A stretch of 44,365 bases of DNA from an uncultured Clostridia bacterium (GTDB lineage: Bacteria; Bacillota; Clostridia; Christensenellales; Borkfalkiaceae), in the NCBI GenBank assembly GCA_934272745.1, contig CAKQSI010000017.1, positions 1 to 44,365 on the forward strand, in the 5' to 3' direction. Positions 15,671 to 25,287 of this stretch are shown here, in pieces (the stretch's first letter is position 1; every line of letters starts with the position of its first letter). Under the pieces are notes generated by a model, which did no database searches, had not been told where the DNA came from, and saw only the letters and a program-made list of their open reading frames with translations. The position numbers were made by a program, and so were the translations under genes.

Positions 15671-17533
15671 TTAAATTTCCGCGCGGAAGAAAACGTACCG
15701 TTCGTCTTCCCCCACCCTTTTCAGGCGTTTGGAAAGGACTTTTGCCGAGGCTTCGTTCTCCTTAAACGAGTAGGCGGAAACGGATTTTAATCCCAACCCG
15801 TACAGGGCAAGATCGACCAGTTTTGCCGCAGCAAAAGAGGCAAGCCCCTTGCCACGGAATGCGGGGAACAGGCGGAACGACAGGTTGCAGCCGCCGAAAA
15901 AGTCGAACGAATCGAGGGCGGCTTCCCCCGCAAACTCCCCGTTCAAAAGGAGGGCAAACCGCAGCTCGGTGCCGGAGAAAAGCGCCGCTTTCGCCTTGCG
16001 GTAAAAGGCGCCGGGGGCGGGCGACGGGGCGTCCTCCCGATAGTCGTAGCCGAACAGGCGGTTGATCTCGTCGTCCGTTGAAAGAAGATCAAGCGCCGCC
16101 GCGTCGGAAGATTGCAGCAGCCGGATTTCCGCTTTGCCGCAGGCAAGATCTGCAGTATTGCCGCTTAAAATATACTTTGCGTTGCCGGAACCGCTTTGGT
16201 TTCGGAACCGTTCAAAAGCGCAGGTTGTATCGATTTTTGCGGCACGTTCTTCAAAATCCGCGCCGCGCCAATCGCTTCTGGACAAAACGTCCGCCGCCCC
16301 TTCCGCACCCGTCGAAACGGTCACACGGACGGCGTCTACGATCCGTTCCGGCTCGTATTGCAATTTGGAAATGCGCAGCCCGCGCGCGCCCGCGTCATCC
16401 TCGCGGTTTATGTAACGGACGGAAACGCTTTTTGCAAACCCTTGGCAAAGAAAGGGGTACACCCCCTCCGCTTCGCTCAGTCCCTTTTCGATATGCACCG
16501 CGGCGGTTTCGCCGTAACATTCCCCGGAAGAAATCCCCAAAACCTCGCCGCCGTCTTCCGCAATAAAGCGAAGATCGCCGCACAGGTCGGAGAAAAACCA
16601 GTCTTTCGACAGCCGGAATTCCAGCGCTTTTTCCCCTTCCATGGGGGACTGCTCTTTTTCCAGCCGGTCGAAAAAGACTTGAACGGCGGCGCGGTCGCTT
16701 TCCCTGTACGGGCGAAAAACCGCCCCCGGGTGCACCGATAAAAAGCGGCGGATATGGTTGCGCTGCCCGGCGTATTTTTTGCCGGAAAACGCGGCAAGCG
16801 CTTCCCTTTCGTATAAATAATCGCTTTCCCGCCGATCGCGCTTGACCGAAAAAGCGGGGAACGTATCGCAAAATTCGTGCAATTTTTCTTCCGGCACGGC
16901 AAAAAACGAAAGCTTTTCGCATTCCTTTTCCGCGTAAGAAGCAAGACTTTTCAGCGCTTCCCTTACGTCTGCGCCCGCTTCCACCCCGAACGGGAAGGAG
17001 CAAACCGGCGTTTTCCCCTCGAAAAAGCGGAACACCACGCAGCCGTTTACCACCGCATACGCCGGGCGGAAAACGCTTTTCCACATCAAAATCTGCCCGA
17101 CGGAACAGGAACTGTGGAGGTACGGCGTTTTTTTTGCAAACCCGCGCAGAAGCGCGGCGTTTTCGTCGGTCACGGGCGTGAAGGCAAACCCCGGGCGCCC
17201 GTGCGGATTATCCCAAATGCCGCGGGGCCTAAAAGATGCGGCTTGCGCTTTGTCTGAAACGCCGCGGGGCTTAAAAGATGCGACTTGCGCATTGTCTGAA
17301 ACGCCGCGGGGCTTAAAAGATGCGACTTGCGCATTTTTCGCAGCGTTGCCGCTACGGCTGTCCGCAACCGCGCAAACGTTATCTGTTGCCGTGCCGCCGA
17401 AACTATCCGCGGAATTATCCGTTGCCGCGCCGTCCGAACCGCCGATTGCACTGCCGCGGCAGGCACGAGATTCGCCCTCCGCACCGCCCTCCGGCGCAAA
17501 AAAAGCCTTATATTCTTTGGTAAAAGTCGTCAT
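15671..17533 (-). CDS. DUF2156 (LPG-synthase-like) and GNAT acetyltransferase fusion
   Basis: A 620-residue soluble protein with two GNAT-fold parts. Residues about 110-395 match the DUF2156 type (phosphatidylglycerol lysyltransferase C-terminal-like domain; RNHIRRFLSVHPGAVFRPY, then LRFIAEDGGEVLGISSGE). Residues about 468-620 are a RimJ/RimL-type N-acetyltransferase, with LSFRLFPAFRGKGLASFAAA as the acetyl-CoA loop. Both folds transfer acyl groups; the substrates are unknown. Residues about 18-108 are Ala/Gly/Ser-rich low-complexity sequence with three 14-residue repeats and look inserted between the start and the first domain. The start ATG has only a weak TAGGGG upstream. Confidence 0.75.
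   Translation of the reverse strand: MTTFTKEYKAFFAPEGGAEGESRACRGSAIGGSDGAATDNSADSFGGTATDNVCAVADSRSGNAAKNAQVASFKPRGVSDNAQVASFKPRGVSDKAQAASFRPRGIWDNPHGRPGFAFTPVTDENAALLRGFAKKTPYLHSSCSVGQILMWKSVFRPAYAVVNGCVVFRFFEGKTPVCSFPFGVEAGADVREALKSLASYAEKECEKLSFFAVPEEKLHEFCDTFPAFSVKRDRRESDYLYEREALAAFSGKKYAGQRNHIRRFLSVHPGAVFRPYRESDRAAVQVFFDRLEKEQSPMEGEKALEFRLSKDWFFSDLCGDLRFIAEDGGEVLGISSGECYGETAAVHIEKGLSEAEGVYPFLCQGFAKSVSVRYINREDDAGARGLRISKLQYEPERIVDAVRVTVSTGAEGAADVLSRSDWRGADFEERAAKIDTTCAFERFRNQSGSGNAKYILSGNTADLACGKAEIRLLQSSDAAALDLLSTDDEINRLFGYDYREDAPSPAPGAFYRKAKAALFSGTELRFALLLNGEFAGEAALDSFDFFGGCNLSFRLFPAFRGKGLASFAAAKLVDLALYGLGLKSVSAYSFKENEASAKVLSKRLKRVGEDERYVFFRAEI
17210..17335 (-). repeat. In-gene tandem repeat: 42 bp x 3
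   Basis: The repeat encodes NAQVASFKPRGVSD twice and KAQAASFRPRGIWD once (residues 67-108 of the DUF2156-GNAT protein). At the DNA level the units carry CCGCGGGGC and TTAAAAGATGCG, the same style as the intergenic arrays elsewhere in the window. The 42-bp length keeps the frame. Confidence 0.9.
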
Positions 17534-17722
17534 ACGCCCCTATTTTACGCGCTTTTTTATAAAAAGTCAAATCGTTCGCCGGCTCTTTTCTCTCACAGCT
17601 GCCAACTTTTGCTTTCCTTTTACGAAAATCGGAAGTTTTTACCCAAAAATATACAAAAGATTGTCATTTGTATGCCAAAAATTTTTGACATTTCGCCTTT
17701 TGCGTTTTTTTTCAAAAAAAGA

Positions 17723-17751
17723 TTGCATTCCGCCCTTTTCCGTGTTACGAT
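17723..17751 (+). promoter_or_regulatory. Promoter of the GH31 gene
   Basis: TTGCAT, a 17-bp spacer and TACGAT. The leader to the GH31 start would be about 80 nt. The rest of the 306-bp gap between the two divergent genes is T-rich without features. Confidence 0.65.
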
Positions 17752-17839
17752 GAAGAAAATTTCTGCCGGAGTTTTTCAGCCCCGGCGAGCGCAAAAGGGC
17801 AGAAAACCCTTCCCGCAAAAAATAAAAAAGGAGATTGCT

Positions 17840-20194
17840 ATGTTACGACCCGAACATATCGCTTTTACCTTGGGAAAAGCCAACGAAGCGTGCGTGGTAC
17901 CGTTTCAGGACTACCGCATTTCGGTGCTCACCGACGCGCTTTTCCGCGTTGAAAAGGGCGACTTTACGGACGAAGCCACGCAGATGGTCTTTTTCCGCAA
18001 CTTCCCCGTTCCCAAGTTTACGGTAAAGGAAAAGAAAAACGAGGTGGAAATTACCACCGCCGCCGTAAAACTTACCGTAAAGACCCCGCTTGAAAGCAGC
18101 ACCGTGCGCTTTTTGACGGGCGCCTTAAAAGGCAAGACCGCCGCGCTCGACAATAAAGAGAACCTGCGCGGCACCTATCGCACGCTGGACGGCTGCGACG
18201 GCGCGTATCTGGTTCCCGAAAAAAGAAATATCGAACTGGGCTACGGCGTGCTTTCAAAAAACGGCGCGGCGTATCTGGAAGACGACTCGCTGCTGCTTCT
18301 TTCGGACGGCAAACCACACCCGCGAGCAAAAGGCACCGACCGCTACTTCTTCTGCTACGGACACGACTATAAAGCGGCGCTCTCTGCCTTTTACGCCCTG
18401 ACGGGAAACGTCCCGCAGGTGCCGCGGTTCGCGCTCGGCAACTGGTGGAGCCGCTATCACGCCTATTCCGCGGAAGAATACCTTGCCACCATGCGGAGAT
18501 TGAAAAAGCGCCGCGTTCCCGTTTCGGTGACGACCGTGGATATGGACTGGCATATTTCCAACGAGTTCGACGCCTTGTATCGTAAGGAAGGCGACCCCGC
18601 GGGCGAAGAATACGTCGGCACCGCCGGCGGCTGGACGGGTTATACCTGGAACGAGAAACTTTTCCCCGATCATCGCGCCTTTTTGAAAGAACTGCACGAC
18701 GAGGGCTACCACGTCACCTTAAACCTGCACCCGGCGGACGGCGTGCGGTATATGGAAGCGCAGTACGAAGACTTCTGCCGCCGCATGGGAAAAGACCCCA
18801 AAGATAAAAAGCGCATTCCGTTCAACCTGGTGGACGACGACTTTTTGAACGCCTACTTCGACCTGCTGCATCACCCCTATGAAAAAGAGGGCGTGGACTT
18901 CTGGTGGATCGACTGGCAGCAGGGAACGAAGAGCGCCATGGACGGCTTGGATCCGCTGTGGGCGCTGAACCACTACCACTATCTCGACAACAAAGCGGGA
19001 CACGGACAGGGACTTATTCTTTCCCGCTACGCCGGTCCCGGCTCTCACCGCTATCCGCTGGGATTTTCGGGCGACACTGCCGTGACCTGGAAATCGCTCG
19101 ACTATACCCCCTATTTCACCGCGACGGCGGCGAATATCGGCTACACCTGGTGGAGCCACGATATCGGCGCGCATATGTGGGGAACCAAAGACGACGAACT
19201 TTACGCCAGATACGTTCAGTTCGGCGTATTCTCCCCCATCAACCGCCTGCACTGTTCGGCTCTCGTCGTCGCCACTAAGGAACCCCGCTGGTACGGCGCT
19301 CCGGGCAGGGTGGCGGAAGACTTCCTGCGCCTCCGCCACGCGATGGTTCCCATGCTGTACACGGCGGACGTCGAAGCGTCGGAAAAACGGCTGCCGCTGC
19401 TGCGCCCCCTCTACTTCGACTATCCGGAAGACAAAGGCGCTTACGCGGTCAAAAACGAATACCTGTTCTTAGGAAAAATGATCGTTGCGCCCGTCACCGA
19501 AAAGTGCAATTCCGCCGGCTACGCGAAGACCGAAGTTTATCTTCCGGAAGGGGTGTGGACGGACTTTTTCACCGGCGCCGTTTACGAAGTGGGAAAGGGC
19601 GGCAAAAAGTTTACCGCTTACCGTCCGCTGACCCGGCTCCCCGTGTTCTTCCCGCAGGGCGGCATCGCCGTTTTGTCGGACGGAGAGGAAGCCGACTGTT
19701 CGCTTCCCAAAGCGCTCCGCGTGAAACTTTTCCCCGGCACGGGCGAATATACGCTGATCGAGGACGCGAACGGAAAACGCGCTACGACCAGATTCTCCCT
19801 TTCGGGAAACGACCTGTTTATCCACACCGAGGGACAAACCGAAATTCTGCCCAAAAACCGCACGGTCACGGCGGAATTCGTCAACTTCTCTGCGGAGTCG
19901 ATCACGGTTAACGGCAAAGAAGCGCGCGTGCGCGAGTCGTTTGACGGCAATCCGGAAGTAACCTTCCCGCTCGTTTCCTCCGCCCGCCTGACCGCGACCG
20001 GAACGGTTTTGACCAAAGAACAAGCCAATATCAACGCCTTGAAAATTCTCTTTACCGAATCGGAAGGCGGTTACGACCCCCGCGAAGCGCTGATTCGGGC
20101 GATTTTAAGGGAACCCAAAAAGGCAAAAGAACTCATTTTAAAAGCCGACTGCATTACCTTAAAGCAGAAGCAGGCGTATCTGGAAATTCTGTAA
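17840..20194 (+). CDS. GH31-family alpha-glycosidase
   Basis: A 784-residue cytoplasmic retaining alpha-glycosidase (alpha-glucosidase or alpha-xylosidase type). After an N-terminal beta-sandwich (about residues 1-185) the (beta/alpha)8 barrel carries VSVTTVDMDWHI and GVDFWWIDWQQG, where the Asp of WIDW is the expected nucleophile. FSGDTAVTW (acid/base region) and GYTWWSHDIGAHMWG follow, and a C-terminal beta domain completes the protein. No signal peptide is seen. The start is the ATG after AAGGAG; the reading frame is open further upstream but crosses the promoter. GH3 follows on the same strand after 255 bp, suggesting joint use in breaking down imported oligosaccharides. Confidence 0.93.
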   Translation: MLRPEHIAFTLGKANEACVVPFQDYRISVLTDALFRVEKGDFTDEATQMVFFRNFPVPKFTVKEKKNEVEITTAAVKLTVKTPLESSTVRFLTGALKGKTAALDNKENLRGTYRTLDGCDGAYLVPEKRNIELGYGVLSKNGAAYLEDDSLLLLSDGKPHPRAKGTDRYFFCYGHDYKAALSAFYALTGNVPQVPRFALGNWWSRYHAYSAEEYLATMRRLKKRRVPVSVTTVDMDWHISNEFDALYRKEGDPAGEEYVGTAGGWTGYTWNEKLFPDHRAFLKELHDEGYHVTLNLHPADGVRYMEAQYEDFCRRMGKDPKDKKRIPFNLVDDDFLNAYFDLLHHPYEKEGVDFWWIDWQQGTKSAMDGLDPLWALNHYHYLDNKAGHGQGLILSRYAGPGSHRYPLGFSGDTAVTWKSLDYTPYFTATAANIGYTWWSHDIGAHMWGTKDDELYARYVQFGVFSPINRLHCSALVVATKEPRWYGAPGRVAEDFLRLRHAMVPMLYTADVEASEKRLPLLRPLYFDYPEDKGAYAVKNEYLFLGKMIVAPVTEKCNSAGYAKTEVYLPEGVWTDFFTGAVYEVGKGGKKFTAYRPLTRLPVFFPQGGIAVLSDGEEADCSLPKALRVKLFPGTGEYTLIEDANGKRATTRFSLSGNDLFIHTEGQTEILPKNRTVTAEFVNFSAESITVNGKEARVRESFDGNPEVTFPLVSSARLTATGTVLTKEQANINALKILFTESEGGYDPREALIRAILREPKKAKELILKADCITLKQKQAYLEIL

Positions 20195-20449
20195 CCCGCG
20201 GCGCGGTTGAAAATGCGGCGCGCGCTTGGAGATTTTGCGCCCGCGGCGCAGCAAAAGGCGCACGCTGCAATATAAAAACGGTGTCGTTCTCAAAAATCCG
20301 CCGCCCGGAGCGAGCAAAAAGCACGCCGACGTCCCGAAAAACGCATACCGTTACGCAAAATTCGACACTTAACTCATGGGGAAATGCGCCCCGTTTTAAG
20401 AAAGCGGCACGGCTTTCCCGATACAAAAAAATAGACGGAGAAACGAAAA

Positions 20450-22441
20450 ATGATCAAACTGAAAGACCTTACCACAGACGAAAAAATCCAACTTCTGACC
20501 GGCATCGACGCATGGCGCCTTACCATGCTGGACGGAAAACTGCCCGAAGTGTTCCTTTCGGACGGACCGCACGGGCTGCGCCGCGTGGCGAACCCCAAAG
20601 AGGGCGGCGGCGACACCACCGTTTACGCTACCGCCATGCCCAACGTGGTCAATCTCGGCAATTCCTGGGATAAAGACCTCGTTAAACTGAATTCTTCCAC
20701 CATCGCCGACGACTGCGTGGAAAAGGGCAGCGACGTTCTGCTGGCGCCCGGCGTCAACATCAAGCGCTCCCCCCTCTGCGGCAGAAACTTTGAATATTTT
20801 TCGGAAGACCCCGTGCTTGCCGGCACCCTCGGCAAAGCCTTTATCGAGGGCGTGCAGGAAAAAGGCATCGGCACTTCCTTAAAGCACTACGCCATGAACA
20901 ACAGCGAAAACGACCGCTACTGCGCCTCTTCCGAAGTGGACGAACGCACCATGCGCGAAATTTATTTAAAGCCGTTTGAAATTGCCGTGCAGGCGCAGCC
21001 CACCACGGTCATGTGCAGTTATAACAAGATCAACGGCATTCACGCTTCCGAAAACCGCTATCTGCTGAAAGAAATTTTGCGCGACACGTTCGGTTTTCAG
21101 GGCATCGTGGTTTCGGACTGGGGCGCCTGCCACAACCGGTTCAAGTCGCTGAAAGCAACGCTCGACCTCTGCATGCCCGAAAAACACGACGCGTTTTCCC
21201 AGGTAAAAGAAGCGCTGGAAAAGGGCTGGATCACCGAAGCCGACCTCGATTTCTGCGCCGGAAACGTTCTCGATTTCATCGACCGTCTGCAAAAAATGAA
21301 GAAACTGCGCCGCGTGGAATTCACCGAAGAACAGCGCCATCTAAACGCCGTCAAAGTGGCAACCGAGAGTATGGTTCTTCTGAAAAACGAAGACGACGTT
21401 CTCCCCTTAAAAAAGAAAATCAAAACCTGCGTCATCGGCGGAATGGCGGGCAGTCCCGCAACCCACGCCGGCGGTTCTTCCGAAGTGCGGACGAAATTCT
21501 CGCAGCCGCACCTGAAAGATCTTCTTTCCGAGAAACTGCAAACCGACGTAACGCACGAGTGCGGTTATGACGGGCATATGGGCGGACTGATCAATGCCCG
21601 CGCCGCCATCGAATGCGCCGCGGCTGCCGATCAGGTGGTGGTCGTCGTGGGCGAAGACGCTTCCCTCGTCTGCGAAGCGATGAACCGCAAAGATATCCGC
21701 CTTTACCCCCGTCACGAATCCATCATCGAAAACGTTGCGCGCGTCAACAAAAACGTCGTCGTGGTCATCGAAGCGGGCAGCGCGGTGGACGTTTCCCCGT
21801 TTGAAGGACTGGTAAAAGGTATTCTTTACGCCGGTTACGGCGGCGACGGAACCAACGAAGCGATTGCGTCGCTTCTTTCCGGCGAAGCCGTCCCCTGCGG
21901 CAAGTTGTCCGAAACCTTCCCCTACAGCGAGGACGACATCGTGCCGGATATCAACTTCACCCGCGGCGGCGTGGACCGCTACGACGAAGGGCTGCTTTAC
22001 GGCTACCGCGGCGCGGAATACCGCGACATTCCGGTCATTTACCCCTTCGGCTACGGACTTTCCTACGCCTCTTTCCGCTACGAAAATCTGGAAATCGAAA
22101 AGACGGGCGAAACTTCCTGCCGTGTTTCTTACGATATTTACAACGACTCCGATTTTGACGCGAAAGAAATTTCCGAAGTGTACGTCGGCGACGTTTCTGC
22201 TCGCGTTCTGCGCCCGGTCAAGGAACTCAAAGCCTTCTCCAAAGACCTCATTCCCGCCCGCGGGAAAAAGCGCGTCACGGTGGAATTGGACCGCTCGGCG
22301 TTCGCCTACTACAGCACCAACTTAAAAGACTGGTACGTGGAAAACGGCGCGTTCGATATTTACGTCTGCGCCTCTTCGGACGACGTACGTCTGAAGGGCA
22401 GATTTATCGTTTCCCTGCCCGACGAAACGCAGTTTACCTGA
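20450..22441 (+). CDS. GH3-family beta-glucosidase
   Basis: A 663-residue glycoside hydrolase family 3 enzyme. It opens with the first-domain elements LSDGPHGLRRV (about residue 37) and NIKRSPLCGRNFEYFSEDP (about 103-121), then SLKHYAMNNSEN, and carries GFQGIVVSDWGA, whose Asp is the catalytic nucleophile (about residue 223). The second alpha/beta domain begins near MVLLKNEDDVLPL, and the fibronectin-III-like C-terminal domain includes YPFGYGLSY. It has no signal peptide, so it acts inside the cell, removing beta-linked glucose or a similar sugar from the non-reducing end. GGAG precedes the ATG. No separate promoter is obvious, so it may depend on the GH31 promoter. Confidence 0.95.
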   Translation: MIKLKDLTTDEKIQLLTGIDAWRLTMLDGKLPEVFLSDGPHGLRRVANPKEGGGDTTVYATAMPNVVNLGNSWDKDLVKLNSSTIADDCVEKGSDVLLAPGVNIKRSPLCGRNFEYFSEDPVLAGTLGKAFIEGVQEKGIGTSLKHYAMNNSENDRYCASSEVDERTMREIYLKPFEIAVQAQPTTVMCSYNKINGIHASENRYLLKEILRDTFGFQGIVVSDWGACHNRFKSLKATLDLCMPEKHDAFSQVKEALEKGWITEADLDFCAGNVLDFIDRLQKMKKLRRVEFTEEQRHLNAVKVATESMVLLKNEDDVLPLKKKIKTCVIGGMAGSPATHAGGSSEVRTKFSQPHLKDLLSEKLQTDVTHECGYDGHMGGLINARAAIECAAAADQVVVVVGEDASLVCEAMNRKDIRLYPRHESIIENVARVNKNVVVVIEAGSAVDVSPFEGLVKGILYAGYGGDGTNEAIASLLSGEAVPCGKLSETFPYSEDDIVPDINFTRGGVDRYDEGLLYGYRGAEYRDIPVIYPFGYGLSYASFRYENLEIEKTGETSCRVSYDIYNDSDFDAKEISEVYVGDVSARVLRPVKELKAFSKDLIPARGKKRVTVELDRSAFAYYSTNLKDWYVENGAFDIYVCASSDDVRLKGRFIVSLPDETQFT

Positions 22442-22545
22442 TCATTTTTGATTGCGGGGAGCCGCCGGGCCGAAACGGCGCGAAACGATCCGCCCGGCAA
22501 TTTTTTCGGGGCGAAACCAACACAAAGCGGCGCGGTCATGAGAAG

Positions 22546-22669
22546 CGTTTGCTTTGGCGGCGGCAACCTGCGTGCGGCGATTTCTCGGATAAAAGAAGAG
22601 ACCCGTGGCGGGACGGAACGTTTGCTTTGGAGGCGGCAAGCCGCGCGCGGCGATTTCCCCAAACAAGAA
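22546..22669 (+). repeat. Two 51-bp direct repeats
   Basis: CGTTTGCTTTGGMGGCGGCA followed by GCG(C)GCGGCGATTTC and (A)CAAGAA/TAAAAGAA occurs at 22546-22596 and 22619-22669. They occupy part of the 600-bp gap after the GH3 gene. No gene is seen in that gap. Confidence 0.75.
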
Positions 22670-22801
22670 AATATTTTTTAATAAAGCAGCCCGCCCGCGG
22701 CGTTTTTGAAAAGACGATATCCCCTCGCGGCGCGGGAACCGGGCGCCCCTCCCGCCCCGAAAACCGGGAATTCCCTGACAGTGGATATTTTATTTTTTTA
22801 A

Positions 22802-22846
22802 GCCCGCCCCGCGGCGCCGTTCTGGCGCCGCGGGGCGGGCGTTTTT
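22802..22846 (+). terminator. Terminator between the GH3 and MATE genes
   Basis: GCCCGCCCCGCGGCGCC pairs with GGCGCCGCGGGGCGGGC around a five-base loop, followed by GTTTTT. Confidence 0.93.
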
Positions 22847-22848
22847 AA

Positions 22849-22877
22849 TTGACAATTTCTTTTTCCGGTGATAAAAT
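22849..22877 (+). promoter_or_regulatory. Promoter of the MATE gene
   Basis: TTGACA, a 17-bp spacer and TAAAAT, beginning only three bases past the terminator T-run. The leader to the MATE start is about 165 nt. Confidence 0.88.
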
Positions 22878-23047
22878 CTGTTTCCGTGGAAAGGGCGCGC
22901 GCCTTTATATAGGCGCAGCACCTTTTCCCTTTTCTCTTCAAAATTTTTTAAAACGCGCGGCGGATTTCCCCTCTTTTCCCGAAATGAAAGGAAATTTTGC
23001 CGATTCCCCCGCAACCGGCACCACAGACACCGAAAAAGGAGATTTTT

Positions 23048-24463
23048 ATGGCGGCGACCAAGGACTTGACGAAAGGTTCGCTTTGGAAAAACATCTTCAT
23101 CTTCAGCCTGCCGCTCATGGCAACCAACGTTTTGCAGGTGCTTTTCAACATGTCGGACGTGGCGGTCGTCGGGCGGTTTGCGGGATCGGACGCCCTCGGC
23201 GCGGTGGGTTCCACCACCCAACTCGTCACGCTGTTTACCGGCGTTCTGATCGGGATCGGCAGCGGCGTCAACGTGCTGGTCGCGCGGTGGTTCGGCGCAA
23301 ACGACAAAAAGAATTTGTCCGATTCCGTCCACACCTCCTGCCTCGTCTGCCTGATTTTGGGCGTCGTCGTCATGCTTTTGGGGCTTGCCGTCGGCACGCC
23401 CCTGCTCCGCGTTCTGAAAACCAAAACCGAACTTTTGGCGGGCGCTTCGCTGTACGTCCGCATTTACATGCTGGGAATGCCCGGTCTTGCCCTTTACAAC
23501 TTCGGCAACGGCGTTTTAAGCGCCGTAGGCGACACCAGACGCCCGCTGCTTTTCCTGCTGTTTTCGGGAATTTTAAACGTCGCGCTCAACCTCTTTTTCG
23601 TCATCGTTTTAAAAATGGAGGAAGCGGGCGTCGCTACCGCAAGCATTATTTCGCAATACGTATCGGCAATTCTGATCCTTCTCGCCCTTTTGAAAAGCAA
23701 AGAAAGTTTCGGCTTGCGCTTTTCTTCTTTAAAGATTCATAAAGATAAAATGCTCGATCTTCTGCGGCTGGGACTGCCCGCGGGGCTGCAGAACGCCATT
23801 TTTCAGGTAGCGAACATGTTTATCCAGCGCGGCGTGAACTCGCTCGACACGGTCGTCGTCAAAGGAAACTCCGCCGCTTCCAACGCCGACACGCTGGTGT
23901 ACAACGTTATGGCGGCGGTTTACACCGCCTGTACCAGTTTTATGGGGCAGAACCTCGGCGCCGGCAAGAAAGACCGCGTGCGGAAAAGCTACCTCGTTTC
24001 GCTGCTGTATTCCTTCCTCGTGGGCGGTATTCTCGGCGCGCTGCTCATCGTCTTCGGCAAGGAATTCCTTTCCCTGTTTACCACCGAACCGGAAGTCGTC
24101 GCCGCCAGCATGCAGCGGTTGCGCATTTTAGGCTTCTCCTTCGCCGTTTCGGCGTTTATGGACTGCACCATCGCCGCTTCTCGCGGGCTGGGCAAAACGC
24201 TGGTTCCCACCGTCGTGGTGATTCTGGGTTCGTGCGTGTTCCGCGTGGTCTGGGTCTACACCGTGTTTGCGCACTTTAAAACGGTGGAATCGCTGTATCT
24301 GCTGTATATCTTCTCCTGGGCGATCACCGCGGTCTTTGAAATCTGGTACTTCGTCCACGTTTTCAAGCGCCTGCGCCTGACCCCTGCCGGGGAAAGCGAC
24401 GATACGCCGCCCGCTCCGGGAAGCGCTTCCTCTTCGGAACCGTCCGCCCCGCAAGCCGCTTGA
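23048..24463 (+). CDS. MATE-family multidrug efflux transporter
   Basis: A 471-residue protein with about 12 membrane segments arranged as two pseudo-repeats. N-terminal SLPLMATNVLQVLFNMSDVAVVG and GALGS-like GSTTQLVTLFTGVLIGIGSG (about residues 60-80) are typical of the NorM/DinF-like MATE family, which exports drugs or metabolites in exchange for Na+ or H+. The second half starts near LGLPAGLQNAIFQVANMFIQ (about residue 240). A Pro/Ser/Ala-rich tail of about 25 residues ends the protein. The start is the ATG after AAAGGAG. It has its own promoter and terminator and stands alone, so the substrate cannot be inferred. Confidence 0.94.
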   Translation: MAATKDLTKGSLWKNIFIFSLPLMATNVLQVLFNMSDVAVVGRFAGSDALGAVGSTTQLVTLFTGVLIGIGSGVNVLVARWFGANDKKNLSDSVHTSCLVCLILGVVVMLLGLAVGTPLLRVLKTKTELLAGASLYVRIYMLGMPGLALYNFGNGVLSAVGDTRRPLLFLLFSGILNVALNLFFVIVLKMEEAGVATASIISQYVSAILILLALLKSKESFGLRFSSLKIHKDKMLDLLRLGLPAGLQNAIFQVANMFIQRGVNSLDTVVVKGNSAASNADTLVYNVMAAVYTACTSFMGQNLGAGKKDRVRKSYLVSLLYSFLVGGILGALLIVFGKEFLSLFTTEPEVVAASMQRLRILGFSFAVSAFMDCTIAASRGLGKTLVPTVVVILGSCVFRVVWVYTVFAHFKTVESLYLLYIFSWAITAVFEIWYFVHVFKRLRLTPAGESDDTPPAPGSASSSEPSAPQAA

Positions 24464-24646
24464 TCGCCGCATAACCGGAGGCGCCTTTGCTTGGGGTAAA
24501 ATAGCGAGCCGCCCCGGTTTCCTCCGGCGCTAACGGCTGACGGCGCCCTGCCGAATCCAACTCCGCTTCCGCTTAACGAACTCCTTGTTTGGGGTTAAAA
24601 TAACTGCTTTCGCTTAACGAACCCTCCTTGGGGTAAAAAATAGCGA

Positions 24647-24690
24647 GCCGCCCGCGGCGCCGAACGGCGCCGCGGGCGGCTTCCTTTTTC
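24647..24690 (+). terminator. Terminator after the MATE gene
   Basis: GCCGCCCGCGGCGCC pairs with GGCGCCGCGGGCGGC around a GAAC loop, followed by TTCCTTTTT. Before it the motif TTGGGGT(T)AAAATA recurs three times (about 24490, 24591 and 24628), partly followed by GCGAGCCGCC, a degenerate duplication of the hairpin's 5' side. Confidence 0.88.
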
Positions 24691-24790
24691 TATAAAAATT
24701 TCCGGCCTTTCCCCAAAGCATACGGACTTTCCTCCCCCGCAGCCGCAGAAAATAAAATTTGCCGTCTGCAAATTCGGTTTCGTCATCTCC

Positions 24791-24828
24791 GTCGCCCGCG
24801 GAAAGGGTTCTCCCATTCCGCGGGCGAC
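24791..24828. other. Perfect 13-bp inverted repeat
   Basis: GTCGCCCGCGGAA pairs with TTCCGCGGGCGAC around a 12-base loop. There is no T-run on either strand, so it is not a typical terminator. The surrounding 24691-24986 has no gene. Confidence 0.7.
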
Positions 24829-24986
24829 GGGCTTACAACGCAACGCGCGCTAAGCCTTTGCAACGAAAAATTTACCCGCAGACCCACTTTCCGCCGCAGC
24901 GCGCGGCAGCAAAACGCCAAACCGCCGGAGCCTGTCAAAAACCTTTCCTCGTTTTTAAAACGCTTCCTCGTCTTAAAACCGTTCCC

Positions 24987-25283
24987 TAGGGATTCCATTC
25001 GCCATCCCTAACTATTTTTGCGGGAAAAATTAAGTTTTTGCTGCGACCTACTTCCATCATCGTACGAGCGGTACGATTTCGGTCGTTTGCCTTGCAAAAC
25101 CTAGTCGCAAGCGGCGATTTCTTCTCCGCAAAAACGCTGGTCGCGCCGAAAAGAGCGTATTTTTTGATGATTTACCACGGGCGTGAGGGTTGCCGTTACC
25201 TCCCGTACGGCGCCCGAGCGCCGCGCGCATAAGGGCGAAAAAGACGCCTTTTCGGTAGGAAGGGGTGACGGATGGAATTCCTA
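24987..25283 (-). mobile_element. MITE-like dispersed repeat, copy B (complete, inverted relative to copy A)
   Basis: A complete 297-bp copy. The ends are imperfect inverted repeats: TAGGGATTCCATTCGCCATC at the left and, read inward from the right, TAGGAATTCCATCCGTCACC. The left end folds on itself (TAGGGAT with ATCCCTA, 24987-25010), like the right end of copy A. The outermost TA at each side is consistent with a TA target duplication. Inner blocks shared with copy A keep order and spacing, while intervening segments have diverged. It ends four bases from the ldhA stop codon, so it may supply the 3' end of that transcript. Confidence 0.8.
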
Positions 25284-25287
25284 CGTT

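Noticed and set aside
24464..24986. Possible remnant gene after the MATE gene
   Set aside because: Frames are short and repeat-driven; only terminator and inverted-repeat structure is supported.
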